Origin: Pleurotus ostreatus/Saccharomyces cerevisiae fusant
Lineage: Eukaryota > Opisthokonta
Direction: 5' to 3'
Length of the DNA stretch: 16,073 nucleotides
NCBI GenBank assembly: GCA_024196135.1
Contig: JAMQCK010000771.1
Location: forward strand, 1 to 16,073
Below the pieces are notes generated by a model, which did no database searches, was not told the origin of the DNA, and was given only the letters and a program-made list of their open reading frames with translations. The position numbers and the translations under genes are program-made. The stretch's first letter is position 1. Each line of letters begins with the position of its first letter. Below, one piece after another: positions 1 through 8,944 of the stretch.

Positions 1-312
1 AAGAAGCGCCGCATCCTACACGTCGTCGCCGACTCTTGGGAGAATGGCGGGGGCCACTTTGAACGACGGATATCCTTTGGTTATGATGCGGACCTGGTGC
101 AGGTGAGTCACCCTTTCTTCTCCTTCCGTCCCTTTCATCGCGCGTACCCGACCCGTGTGGTACCGCGTAGCCGGTGATGTGTGTAATCGCCTATGTACTT
201 ACATGTCCTTGTGCAGGTCCGCGCCGAGTTTGATGGAGAGATGCTCCGAGTCGTGATACCCCGGCGCATGCCGCCAGGCAGCGCGCGTAGCACAATGGGA
301 ATGGCCAGATAA
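1..312 (+). CDS. Hsp20/alpha-crystallin-like protein, 3' end (partial)
   Basis: Two exons are visible: 1-102 (frame 1, open at the window edge) and 217-312, separated by a 114-bp intron (gtgagt...tgtgcag). The spliced tail is 65 residues and ends at TAA 310-312. It carries a charged stretch, then RRISFGYDADLVQ, which reads into VRAEFDGEMLRVVIPRR. This resembles the last strands of an alpha-crystallin domain, where an A-x(3)-N/D-G-x-L-x-V-x-I-P-R/K motif is usual and is followed by a short C-terminal extension. Small heat-shock proteins of this family are ATP-independent holdases. The glycine sits one residue earlier than in the usual motif, so the match is good but not perfect. The N-terminus and start lie outside the window. 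Confidence 0.55.
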
Positions 313-867
313 GCTCAAACCACCGGGAACCGGATGCGTGATCGCGGATGTGCGACCACGCTGAGGGAGGAGAGACGCAACGCAACACGAACACCATCAT
401 CATCACACGCCAGGCTCCGCGCGAGAGCTAGAGGGCGGCGATGCGAGAGCCAGAGGCTTAGGACGAGCACACCCACACCATCAGCCACTCAGAGCAGGGG
501 GTATCTCCGCGCGCGATCGGCGACCTGCAGGGGCTGCTCGTGGTCGGTGCTAGCGGCGCTTGCCGTGAGGCCGCGATTGCGGTTGGCGATCGGCTGGGCG
601 GTCTTTTGAGATGACCGTCCAGCACCATCGTCGCCTACTACCATCCACTGCCTGCAGCACTCCGCCTCCATCCCAAACATCCGCACGTCCGCCCCACCCC
701 CCCCACCAGCCCCAGGCCACCACCCACACAGCACGTTCGCAAAAAGTACATTATGGCACCTGCGGCGTATCAGGCTGGACTCATGCCCGTGCTACACACC
801 CTTACCATACACCCCACCGATCGCAATGCAACAGTAATTTATGCACACCCTGCCCTCTGCCTGCCTG

Positions 868-927
868 TGCTCACCTCAGCCTACCCGTGCTCACTACCCC
901 CAACGCTTGCTCACTACCCCCGACGTT
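868..927. repeat. 20-bp tandem repeat, three copies
   Basis: Copies start at 868, 888 and 908, a period of exactly 20 bp. The last two share TGCTCACTACCCCC and differ at two positions. The first is more diverged, and a broken fourth copy begins at 928 (TGCTCGCT). It lies in non-coding sequence. Confidence 0.75.
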
Positions 928-1044
928 TGCTCGCTGATAATGGCCTCCCCCTGCTCCCTCACTTGCTGCCTGCTAACACGAGCTTCACGTCCGTCCACTT
1001 GCATGCCCCTCGCCCACCTGCACCTCCGGATATCGGCGACCCGA

Positions 1045-1273
1045 CTACAAACGGCTTGGGAACGTCTACAAACCAACGATGATCGGCTACAAACGATATG
1101 GGAACGGCTACAAATCCTGCACGCCCGCTCTACAAATCGCGTCGTCGCTACAAATCGCCGTGCCGTTGGGCTACAAATCACCGTGCGCGGCGCTACAAAT
1201 CTGTCGTGCGCGTCGCCTACAAATCTGTCGTGCGCGTCGCCTACAAATCGTCGTGCTCGGTCGCTACAAATCA
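1045..1273. repeat. Degenerate minisatellite with CTACAAA core, 11 copies
   Basis: The 7-mer CTACAAA begins at 1045, 1066, 1087, 1108, 1130, 1148, 1171, 1193, 1217, 1241 and 1264. The spacings are 21, 21, 21, 22, 18, 23, 22, 24, 24 and 23. The first four copies are followed by C, the last seven by TC (CTACAAATC). Units at 1193-1240 contain an almost exact 24-bp duplication. Units 1 and 3 resemble each other (both contain TGGGAACG) more than unit 2, hinting at an older 42-bp period. On the other strand the core reads TTTGTAG. Confidence 0.85.
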
Positions 1274-1639
1274 TCGCGTCCGGCCCGCGCGTGCATCACC
1301 GCCATGTGCGCCGTACCCAAGACCGTGGTGGTCGTTGACGAATGCCGGTGGTAGTCGTCAAACGGCGAAGGTGGTTGTTGCGCCGGTGGTGGTTGTCGCG
1401 CGGGAGCAACCTTCGTCGTGCGGGGGGTTGGTCGCCATGTCCCGCGTTGTCGCGCGGGGGCATATCGAGACGCGCGGGGTGATCGTCGTTGCCGCCGTCG
1501 CCATCCCGATGATTACCTTGCTCGTTCTGTCATCGGCATCTTCCCTTCAGTTTCCTCGGCATGTCGTCCATCGTCGTCGGCAGTGATCGATATCCTTCAT
1601 CGCTGTCGTCGCCGCGCTCGGCCATCTCATCTGCTTGCC

Positions 1640-1711
1640 CATCAGCAGCTCCTCGCTCATCAGCGCTTACTGGTCCATCAGCGCTTGCTCGTTCATCACC
1701 CATCCATCTCG
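1640..1711. repeat. 18-bp tandem repeat, four copies
   Basis: Copies beginning CATCA start at 1640, 1658, 1676 and 1694, a period of exactly 18 bp. The middle two share CATCAGCGCTT and the last is degraded. Because 18 is a multiple of three, one frame encodes a six-residue LxHQxL repeat, but nothing else supports coding. More CATC/CCCATC low-complexity sequence continues to about 1830. Confidence 0.75.
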
Positions 1712-2391
1712 CCCATCGCCGCCGCCTCTCTCACCGCCCTCGCTAATCGTCCATCACCCTCTCCCATCGCCCATCAGCCCTCGCCCTCCCCGATCTCCTC
1801 GCCCATCCTCGCAAATCGCCGCATATTACTCATCCTCACCAACCGGGTGAAGTCATGATGCATCATACCCCCCGCGTACATCGATATCGACAGTCAACAG
1901 CACGTATATACACTACAACTCAACATCAACACAACAGCAGCAACATCCTCCGCATCGCATCCATCTACCTATCTATTTGGTGACATACATAGCTTTCTTC
2001 CACTGGTCCTCCTACGTCCTTTCAACCCATAAACTCCTACCTATAGCCTCTTACCCCTGGCGTCTCTCAGCCCTAGTACCCAACATCCGTAGCATCCTCG
2101 TCCTCTTCTCGGTCTCCGTCGTCGTCTCCTCACACAAATACACATACCTTACTTGTACGTACACTACTTACAGCTCTTGACGGTGCGGTTGGGCGTCGGC
2201 GCGTGCGCGGGGCCCTGCCGTTGTACTTAGTCTCTCGTCGCAAGGTTACCCTGGTACAGAATGAAGTCGAATGTAATTATATGTACTCTATACAGTGCAT
2301 GCGCTTGCAAGAACTTGAGAATGGTGACTGAGCTAGTGGATGGTAAAGGGAGGCTCGCAGGACTTGGTGGCAAAAAGAGAATGCAAGTCTC

Positions 2392-2396
2392 AAAAA
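2392..2396 (-). terminator. RNA polymerase III terminator of tRNA-Tyr
   Basis: A run of five T on the minus strand (AAAAA on plus) begins directly after the discriminator base of the tRNA. This is the usual Pol III stop signal. Confidence 0.8.
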
Positions 2397-2483
2397 TCCT
2401 TCCTGCCTGGTTCGAACAGGCGACCCCCAGATGATTATGTAACCCATTACAGTCTGATGCTCTTCCAACTGAGCTAAGGAAGG
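2397..2483 (-). tRNA. tRNA-Tyr (anticodon GUA) with 14-nt intron
   Basis: On the minus strand the sequence folds as a complete tRNA. The acceptor stem CCTTCCT pairs with AGGAAGG, the D arm is GCTC...GAGC, and the anticodon stem TCAGA pairs with TCTGG around loop CTGTAA-A. The T arm is GCCTG TTCGAAC CAGGC, and the discriminator is A at 2397. The anticodon GTA occupies 2448-2450. A 14-nt intron (2433-2446) follows position 37, the standard place for nuclear tRNA introns and the usual state for tRNA-Tyr. The intron contains TTACA, complementary to TGTAA of the anticodon loop, as expected for an anticodon-intron pairing. The mature tRNA is 73 nt before CCA. Internal A-box and B-box promoter sequences are present. 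The gene is divergent from the BAR-domain gene, 118 bp away. Confidence 0.95.
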
Positions 2484-2601
2484 TTGTGAAGGCCTGCTAC
2501 GCAAAGGATCAGAGACCGTTATCAGTAACCTGGCGTGATTGCGGCACTGTACTGCCATCAATACTTGATTCTAACCATCACCTACTCTCGCCTCGTCAAG
2601 T

Positions 2602-3863
2602 ATGTCTTGGTCAGGGTGCGAACGAACTTCTAGATGTCGGTTCAGATCGTCTCATACCTTAACTTAGATTCAAGAAGTCCGTGAACCGAGCGGGCACAAC
2701 GGTACGCACGACGTGCTGCATACGGAGGGGTGGCGGTCTGACGCCATATACAGCTACTCCAGAAGACCGGTCAGGTCGAGCGCACTATCGACCGTGAGTT
2801 CGCGGACGAGGAGGCCAAGTACCGGATGTACGCACCACTCCCTCTGCCCTTCGTCCGTCGTCTGAACGCTGCACAGATTCGAGAAGGAGACACAGGCACT
2901 GCAGAAGGATGCCAAGCATTATTACGATGCGATGTACGGTGCGTGGCATGTTCGGGCGGTCTAGGATGGGAGCTCAACGATGGGTCGTCAGGCATGTCCC
3001 AAGCACAGGCGCGCATAGCAGGGACCGTCGAGACCTTCTACGGCGCTGCTGATCGTACGTCGGAGGGCGCGATGGCCGCGCATGCATACAAGAGCGCCAT
3101 CGAGGAGTTGGAGGGGAGCATCAGCCGCGAATTTGTGCGCCCTTATCCCCCGTCCCTCGCCATCCTGATTGCTGACTCCCTGCGCAGGAGACTCCGTACC
3201 GCACAACCATCTCGGAGCCCATAGGCAAGATGTGCGCCTATTTCCCGGTCATCAATGAGCACATCTCGAAGCGGGGGAAGAAGGTGCGTGCGGTGTACTT
3301 ATGAGGGGTATTCAGGAAGGCTGACCGCGGCGCAGATGATCGACTACGACGCTGCACGGGCAAGGCTGCGCAAGCTTATCGACAAGCCCTCGGAAGATCC
3401 GCAGCGACTACCGCGCGCGCAAGCGGAGAACGATGAGACGAAGGAGGTGCGTAGCCTTGCCATGCATAGACGATCCAGCTAAACATTCCCTCGCCAGCAA
3501 TTCGATATCCTGAACAACCAACTCATCGAGGAGCTTCCCGTCTTGTTGGACCAGCGGATACCCTTCTTTGACCCCAGCTTCGAGGCGATGATCAGGATAC
3601 AGGCCAAGTTCGCGGAAGAGGCATACGAGAAGATGAGCGGGGTCCAGAGGTCAGCGTCTCGACAATCCACCTTCGAAGATGGCACTAACGATGTTCGCCC
3701 AGATACTTTGACGACAGCGTTCGGGATGACTACGCCGCAGGGCAGTTGGATGCTCAGGTGCGTTAGTCAGATTGGTTTGCTGTGGTCAAGTGACTGACCG
3801 TACGTGCAGGTGGAGGGTGTTCTTCAGGAGATGCGGGAACTTACTATCTGCGGCGGGCAGTAA
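2602..3863 (+). CDS. hob3: BAR-domain protein Hob3/Rvs161 (amphiphysin-like)
   Basis: Ten exons: 2602-2615, 2668-2701, 2754-2818, 2877-2938, 2992-3134, 3188-3283, 3336-3446, 3498-3649, 3703-3757 and 3810-3863. The introns are 51-58 bp with GT...AG ends. The product is 261 aa, close to the 264-265 aa usual for yeast Hob3/Rvs161. Recognition rests on MSWSGFKK at the start (split after 14 nt), KTGQVERTIDREFADEEAK, a FYGAADR segment, DYDAARARLRKLIDKPSEDP, and the C-terminal DDYAAGQLDAQVEGVLQEMR block. The protein is all N-BAR domain with no SH3, which separates it from Rvs167/Hob1. Family knowledge: it dimerises into a curved helical scaffold that binds membrane at endocytic sites and acts in actin organisation and, in fission yeast, Cdc42 activation at division. 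The start is fixed by the conserved MSWSGFKK. The C-terminus ends after the conserved LTICG block. Confidence 0.95.
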
Positions 3864-4221
3864 TCTTATCAACTTTCGCTTTCGTTTTCGGTCCTACCAG
3901 TGTAATGTATCATCATCGTTTGTCCTGGACCTACTACCGTCGACCCCTCGCAAGCTCAGCATCGACTGACGGACCTCCAACGACAAGAGCGTCCTTGCAA
4001 TGGAGCATTCCTCCATTCGCTAACTCACCATCCCATCTTTGTCCGGCTAACTCATTTCAGCATTTGTGCTGGGGCCTCTAGTCATATTAGTGGCACTGTG
4101 GCAGTGTCATCAAAACCCGGATATATGCCTCGCTTGCATTTCTGCCACTGACCGCCACTATTCTCCCTCTTCCTTTCCTTCTCCGCTGTCATTCCTCTCA
4201 CCTAGCTTCACGCCTCCCGCC
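3864..4221. other. Intergenic: hob3 3' flank and gene A promoter side
   Basis: There is no gene in this 358 bp. The first part should hold the hob3 3' UTR. The last 100 bp hold the promoter-like elements of RING gene A, listed separately. The frame of gene A is open upstream to an ATG at 4066, but the RING paralogs argue for the later start. Confidence 0.6.
4119..4221 (+). promoter_or_regulatory. Putative core promoter of RING gene A
   Basis: GGATATATGCC at 4119-4129 is TATA-like. It is followed by a strong C/T-rich tract (about 4160-4220) that runs up to the ATG at 4222. A TATA-like element followed by a pyrimidine tract is a common fungal promoter and 5' UTR layout. This is inference from composition only. 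Confidence 0.35.
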
Positions 4222-5382
4222 ATGCCTCTCACCGCCGAGTGCCCCGTCTGCCTTGAGGACTTCCGCTTCCCCGAGGACGGTGTGTTCTTCCTCACGTGTG
4301 GTACGTTGGGTTTGTTTTGTGCCACTTGAGTAACCCGCTAAACTATTGTGCGTGCAGGTCATGGAATCTGTGCAGGGTGCTCTCAGCTACAGCAGTGGAC
4401 GAGGTGCCCGACTTGCCGCACGTATACGTTCGCTGGCATCCATCCGCCGCAAAGGATCTTCGTGCAGCTTGCGGAGCGCGCTGCGGTGGCCATAAACGCC
4501 GGAGAGTCTGCAGTTGTGTCGCATGGAGCGATGGGTGTGGGTAGGGGTCCGGTGGACGCGGGTGTGAGCGGCCCTCCGAGTAGGAGGCGGGGAACCATCG
4601 AGGATCCCAGCGACGAGAGCAGCGCAGACGCCGAGGAAGCTTTCGAGGCGCTCGAAGATCTCGCAGACATCCCGCACCTCGACAGTACGACGAAGGTGAG
4701 CTCTTTACCGCCTGCCCGCCCAGACTCAATACTCAACCCATCCACCAGTCCAACATCCTCCACGTCGTGCGCATTCTCGACCGCGAGCTGCGTCCCAGCT
4801 TGATTGCCCTACGCGTCGAGCGCGCCGAGCTGCGGGAGAGCCGGGCGGCCATGCTCGTCTGCGTCGACCAGTACAAGGACCGAATTCAGACCCTCGAGGG
4901 CGAGCAGGCTCGGTTGACGGGCGCGCTGGATCGCACGGAGGTCGCGCTGCGCGCCGCTCAGCGCAGGGCGAAAGATAGGATGATGGAGGTACTGACGATG
5001 CGCGATGCGCTAAAAGTGTCGGGTGATAATGTGCGTCTCGTTGAGCGATGTCGAAGATAATCGCTGACGAAGGAAACCACCAGTCTGACTTTTGGAATGC
5101 TCGCGCGAACGAGCTGCATGGGGAGGTGCTTGCGCGGGACAAGACAATCGAGAGCTTGAGGAAGAAGAACTACGCCTTGGCGCTGAAGCTTGACGAATTG
5201 AAATTCGGGGTACGTCCAATCTACCTCATCTTGCAAGCAGCCAGCTAATGCATCTGCCGTAGGCTCCCACCACCCCCTTGACGAATTTCTTGTCCTCCGC
5301 CACGCTCCTTGACATCCTTTGTTTCGTTTTCTGGCCCTCGCTAGTCCTTTCCTTGTTCGCGGGCCGTATTTATCTGCATTGA
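4222..5382 (+). CDS. RING-finger / coiled-coil / C-terminal TM protein (gene A)
   Basis: Five exons: 4222-4300, 4358-4695, 4749-5030, 5084-5209 and 5263-5382, giving 314 aa. A C3HC4 RING lies at the extreme N-terminus: C7, C10, C26, H28, C31, C34, C43, C46 (CPVC...CGHGICAGC...CPTC). It is followed by a PPQRIFVQL motif, a Gly/Ser linker and an acidic patch (about 115-130) with DAEEAFEALEDL. A long charged, heptad-like helix follows (about 140-273). The last exon encodes a hydrophobic segment (about 289-309, LLDILCFVFWPSLVLSLFAG) with only five residues after it. The likely role is a tail-anchored, membrane-bound RING E3 ubiquitin ligase with its RING in the cytosol, oligomerising through the coiled coil; this is inferred from domains. 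The start is chosen because all paralogs begin just before the first RING cysteine pair. Its closest relative in the window is gene C, which has the same five-exon structure. The specific family is not recognised. Confidence 0.87.
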
Positions 5383-5693
5383 GACTACCATATGTTTAGA
5401 CGATGCAGGCATTGATTCCTTGTCCCTTCTGCTTATATCCTATCGCGACCGAGCTATCCCTGGACTGTTTTTCTTTCGAGTACAACCGGATAATGGGTCA
5501 CGCGTAAAGATTGACCTTCGTCTTTCCCTCAGGGCCCTTACCGCAAAGGTTGCTTTGGACCGTTTCTCAAAAGGGAGATAGCCCATTGAGTAGCCTTTTC
5601 GATGCGACATTTATGGCGCGGCCGACGCAGGTGGTTTCCATACCCAACGACTTGTCCCCTGCTCATCGACTGCCACATCTTGCAGTTCTTGCC
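5383..5693. other. Intergenic between RING genes A and B
   Basis: No gene, repeat or RNA was recognised in these 311 bp. The frame of gene B is open upstream to ATG 5511, but the added residues resemble no RING paralog. They are treated as 5' UTR or promoter. Confidence 0.55.
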
Positions 5694-6488
5694 ATGCCTA
5701 CCGCCACTTGTCGCCTCTGCTTCCAGGACGTCCAATTCCCAGAGGAGTGGTTACTTTTTCCCCACTGCGGTATGTAATGAGGCTTCTTCGGGTCGTCTTC
5801 TCCTCCTTGCCCCTCCCGATGCGCTTTCCCTTCTGACGACGTCTTTCCGCTGACAGGCCACGCCTTCTGCCAGTCATGCGCCGGCAGCCTGACCGCCACT
5901 TGCCCTACCTGCCACGTGAGCTCGATGGGTCGGTCCTACCTCAAAGTACAAGGCGTGCAGATCAACGAGGTGGCGACGCTGGCACAGGTGCTGGCCGCGC
6001 GCGAGGACAAGCACCGGCTGCTGGAAGACCTGGAGGAGGTGCAGGCGCGGTGGGACGCCTCGCGGCGCAAGCTGCAGTCGACGCAGATCGAGGCTGCTGA
6101 GCTGCGGGAGACTGTGCAGGCTCTGAGGATGAAGATTTCAATGTACGAGAAGGAGGAGAAGGAGAAGGAGGCGGGGAAAGCGTCCGTGCAGGTTGTTTAC
6201 ACGCCACCGGTGGCGGCGCTGGCTCCGCAAGGTCTGGCGACGGTCGCGGTGCAGCATGGTCTCGTGAACTGGCAAGAGGCTCGTCGCATCGGGAGTAACA
6301 TGAAGGACAGAGTTGCTGCGCTGAAGCCCAAGGTAGGCGTGGGGCTAGTCACGTACGTGCTTTGCTGACATCTCTTGTAGGACTTTCACAGTGCCTTCCT
6401 CTCCTTTTCGCTGTTCCTCGTGTACGCGATGGCAGCGTGCTTCTGTTATATTGGGTGGATGTTATACTGGGGTCCGCCTCCCTACTAG
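5694..6488 (+). CDS. RING-finger / coiled-coil / C-terminal TM protein (gene B)
   Basis: Three exons: 5694-5769, 5857-6332 and 6381-6488, giving 219 aa, the shortest of the four paralogs. The C3HC4 RING uses C6, C9, C25, H27, C30, C33, C41 and C44 (CRLC...CGHAFCQSC...CPTC). A GRSYLKVQG motif follows, then a predicted coiled coil (about 58-135) with heptad-like DLEEVQARW and AAELRETVQALRMK and a Glu/Lys-rich end. A hydrophobic-neutral linker comes next. The last exon encodes one membrane segment (about 189-213, AFLSFSLFLVYAMAACFCYI) and a GPPPY tail. The predicted role is that of a tail-anchored RING E3 ligase, by domain inference. It is most like gene D: both have WLLFP before Cys3, GHAFC at the His position, no acidic linker and three exons. 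The first intron is 87 bp, longer than most here. Confidence 0.85.
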
Positions 6489-6990
6489 TAACGAGCTCCT
6501 TGCCTGCGCTTATGTCACCCTGCTGTACCAGAAAGCACCATGTCTTCTTGCAATGTTAGGATAAATTAATCGCTCTCATCATGTATCCTGGGATCTCTGC
6601 ACAAGTACCACAAGCGCTGCCCTCAAACGACGATCTTACTCTTGGCTTTTGCAGAGTCCACGGCCGCCATAAGCTGAACTTTGGCGAAGGCCGAAGCACG
6701 TGATGTAACAATTTCGAAGCCGAGTCTGAATCGCGTCTTTTCTTCCACTTCTCTCCGCCCTTCATGGTCTCAGCGCGCTTCCAAGGGGATCTGGCGCAGG
6801 CCGATCAATATATGTCACACCTCAATAATAAACCCCCAAGCTGAGGCCGCGTCGAAGGTGTTGCGACCTTTAGAGCGCCTTACGTCCAATTCTCACGACG
6901 AGTCTGTCCATTTAATTACTGCGCGTACGTAACGTTCGCGCTACGGTCGTTGGCTTGAACCACCGCGAAGCTCAGTTGCACGAGCTCGCT
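6489..6990. other. Intergenic between RING genes B and C
   Basis: No gene is supported in these 502 bp. There is one E-box CACGTG at 6697-6702, a TATA-like AATATATG near 6807-6814, and AATAAA at 6827-6832. The last two are about 180 bp before gene C and may be promoter elements, but nothing shows this directly. Confidence 0.5.
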
Positions 6991-8154
6991 ATGCCCACCG
7001 CCGAATGCCCCGTCTGTTTTGAGGACTACACCTTCCCTGAGCACGGGCTCTTCTTTCATACTTGCGGTGAGATTCTGCTTCGCTATACGATGAACAGGGC
7101 ACTCATCGCTGCATAGGCCACGGAATCTGCGCGCCATGCTCCCGGCGGCAGGCATGGCTTAACTGTCCGTCTTGCCGGACGAAGACACCCCACCCTCCAC
7201 GCCGTATCTACGTTCGGCTTGCGGATGACGTCGCGCCAGACATTGAAGGCCTCATATCCTCTCTGCTATCTGCGACCACGGACGCTCAAGAGCCAGGGCA
7301 GTCGGAAAGCGTCGAGCAGGCTATTGCTGATGATGACGAGATGGAAGCTGACGCCGAGGCGGAGGAAGCCTGCGACGCTCTGAAAACGCTCTTGGAATGG
7401 CCATCGTTCGAACATGATTACCGCGCGAAGGTACGCTCGATAGATGTCAGTCGATTTCGCGACGACTCACAATAGAACTTCCTGCTCAGCTCGTCGCCCG
7501 TGATGCCTATGTTGCCGTCCTCCACTTTCGCGCCGCACATACGAAAGTTCGAACCCATCGCCAACGGCTACTTGCTGACCTTGAACTTCGCGATGCCCGC
7601 GTCACAGCGCTCGAGGAGGTGAATAGGCAGCTTCTCGAGATCCGCGAACTTGCGAGGAAGCAGCTACAGGCCAGTGAGGGCGCTATCAGGGCCAAGGAGA
7701 GGGCGCACGGGGAATGCATGAGGGCTAAGGAGAAGGAGCTCGCGGAGTGCAAGAGCACTCAACGGGATTTGGAAGATAATGTAAGTTTCCGTCCTGCCTT
7801 TGGCATCCAAAGCAAGTTGCAACATCGATTAACATTGGTATAGGCCATGTCGCTGTCTATAAGGAGGAACCGGCTGGATGGTCTGTACACAGAGCAGCAG
7901 CGGGTTGTCGCGAAATTGAAGGCAGAAGTGCAGACCTTGGGGAACGACAAAGCTGCCCTTCGTAAAGTTAGTCTTCGAGCTCATATGATGACTCAATACT
8001 CCGTGCGAGACACTGACATCGTGAGCAGGAGCTCGAGGGGGGGTGGAGAACATGTCTTGCGGGGTTGGGATTGCTCACTTTCGCTTACCTCTCGTGCTGT
8101 CTAGGGCTCGCGATGTTCGGCTCACTTGGCCTACTTTTACCTGCTGAGCCTTAA
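6991..8154 (+). CDS. RING-finger / coiled-coil / C-terminal TM protein (gene C)
   Basis: Five exons: 6991-7066, 7117-7430, 7490-7780, 7844-7966 and 8029-8154, giving 309 aa. The C3HC4 RING uses C6, C9, C25, H27, C30, C33, C42 and C45 (CPVC...CGHGICAPC...CPSC). Then come PPRRIYVRL, an acidic stretch (about 85-115) with DAEAEEACDAL, and a long charged coiled coil (about 131-268). The last exon carries one membrane segment (about 275-305, CLAGLGLLTFAYLSCCLGL) and a short LLPAEP tail. The second intron must end at the CAG at 7489; the nearer TAG at 7475 leads to an early stop. Exon sizes 76/314/291/123/126 closely match gene A (79/338/282/126/120), and the post-RING and acidic motifs also match, so A and C are sister paralogs. 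By domain inference it is a tail-anchored RING E3 ligase. Confidence 0.86.
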
Positions 8155-8944
8155 GCTCACCCTATCTTCTTTCCTCGCCTTCGTACAACTATTTCATGCT
8201 GCCCAACTCAAGCTCGCTTCAGATGCGTGCTTCCTGAGGCCTTCCTCGCGGTGACTTGCGGTTGCAACTTGAATAGCGCCTCGGGGAACAGGTCCATTGT
8301 CATTGGTCTACTTGCCTCCTTGTCCACCCACCTTTTTTGTGACCATTGACGCCGCATTCAAGGCCCTTCCTGTGGCATTGGGTCCCTACATGGCTTGCCA
8401 TATGAGCACCGTTGAAGCAGCTCTTACTTTTGGCGCCGTCATCGCGTGGCACGGATCAAAGTCCGATCATTCCTTATTCGGCCATTCGCTCGTTGCTTCC
8501 GACCACCATCATGCATCCTACTGTGGTCAAGATGAATTGCGTGTCCTACATGGAACTTAGCTCTGATTTGTCCGCATGCAGTCCCGTATGTTGCGTATAT
8601 ACCCCAAGTTAGCCGGACGATCAGCAGCCAAATGATCTTCCGAATCGTCTGTAAGCACCGACATGCGGTCGCCTACTCCTTTGCGCCAGGGCCTCGTGCG
8701 AATCCGCGCCTACGTTCGTCTTTCTTTTCAAGGATGAAGTCGCCAATACGCTTGACCCTGAAGCTTGAAGACCATACATCTCTTTGCGTGGCCTGATGCC
8801 TTTGTGCGCTCGACGCTTATCTTGTCTAGCACGATGCTGTTCACGCCAATTGTCACCTTTTCACCTGCTTGCCTTTCATCGACGACTTTCAGTGGCCAAC
8901 TTCATTCTCTGTCGCCCGAATCATTGAGCCGCGGCAATCCAACA
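8155..8944. other. Intergenic between RING genes C and D
   Basis: This is the longest gap inside the array, 790 bp. No gene or RNA was recognised. An open frame at 8297-8560 has no domain-like features, no homology to the paralogs and no strong splice sites. GTATATACC at 8595-8603 is TATA-like, but it is 340 bp from gene D. Confidence 0.5.

Larger units (their letters stand above)
313..2396. other. Long intergenic stretch with low-complexity and tandem repeats
   Basis: No convincing gene was found in this 2.1 kb. It is compositionally patchy: C/A-rich around 650-1030, a CTACAAA-repeat tract, a G/T-rich tract at about 1320-1450, then C/T-rich from about 1500 to 2170. Several long frames cross it, but they follow the repeat periods and have biased compositions (His/Pro/Ser/Arg). 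One 50-codon frame at 462-614 lacks an ATG and follows a possible TAG acceptor; it is listed under findings. The pyrimidine-rich part could be promoter or UTR sequence, but no gene was found for it. Confidence 0.6.

Noticed and set aside
894..1274. 126-aa minus-strand frame with RFVGDAHD-like repeats
   Set aside because: The peptide repeat is only the translation of the CTACAAA minisatellite. The plus strand is also open in several frames, and composition is extremely biased.
1418..1858. 146-aa plus frame with an LxHQxL six-residue repeat
   Set aside because: It follows the 18-bp tandem repeat and CATC low-complexity DNA. There is no domain, no splice support and Ser/Pro/His/Arg bias.
2277..2561. 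94-aa minus-strand frame over the tRNA
   Set aside because: It is the chance translation of the tRNA-Tyr gene and its flanks.
4066..4221. N-terminal extension of RING protein A from ATG 4066
   Set aside because: The paralogs start immediately before the RING. The extension crosses the TATA-like and pyrimidine tract.
7476..7489. Alternative acceptor TAG at 7475 for intron 2 of RING gene C
   Set aside because: It shifts the frame and meets a stop (TGA near 7620). The CAG at 7489 keeps the coiled coil open to the next exon.
4040..8619. 12-mer GTCCGGCTAACT upstream of gene A (about 4040) and inverted upstream of gene D (about 8608-8619)
   Set aside because: In 16 kb read on both strands, several 12-mer matches are expected by chance. 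It is not present before B or C.
8765..8944. N-terminal extension of RING protein D from ATG 8765 or 8829
   Set aside because: It has no counterpart in the other paralogs. The shorter start gives a protein of matching design, though the extension cannot be fully excluded.
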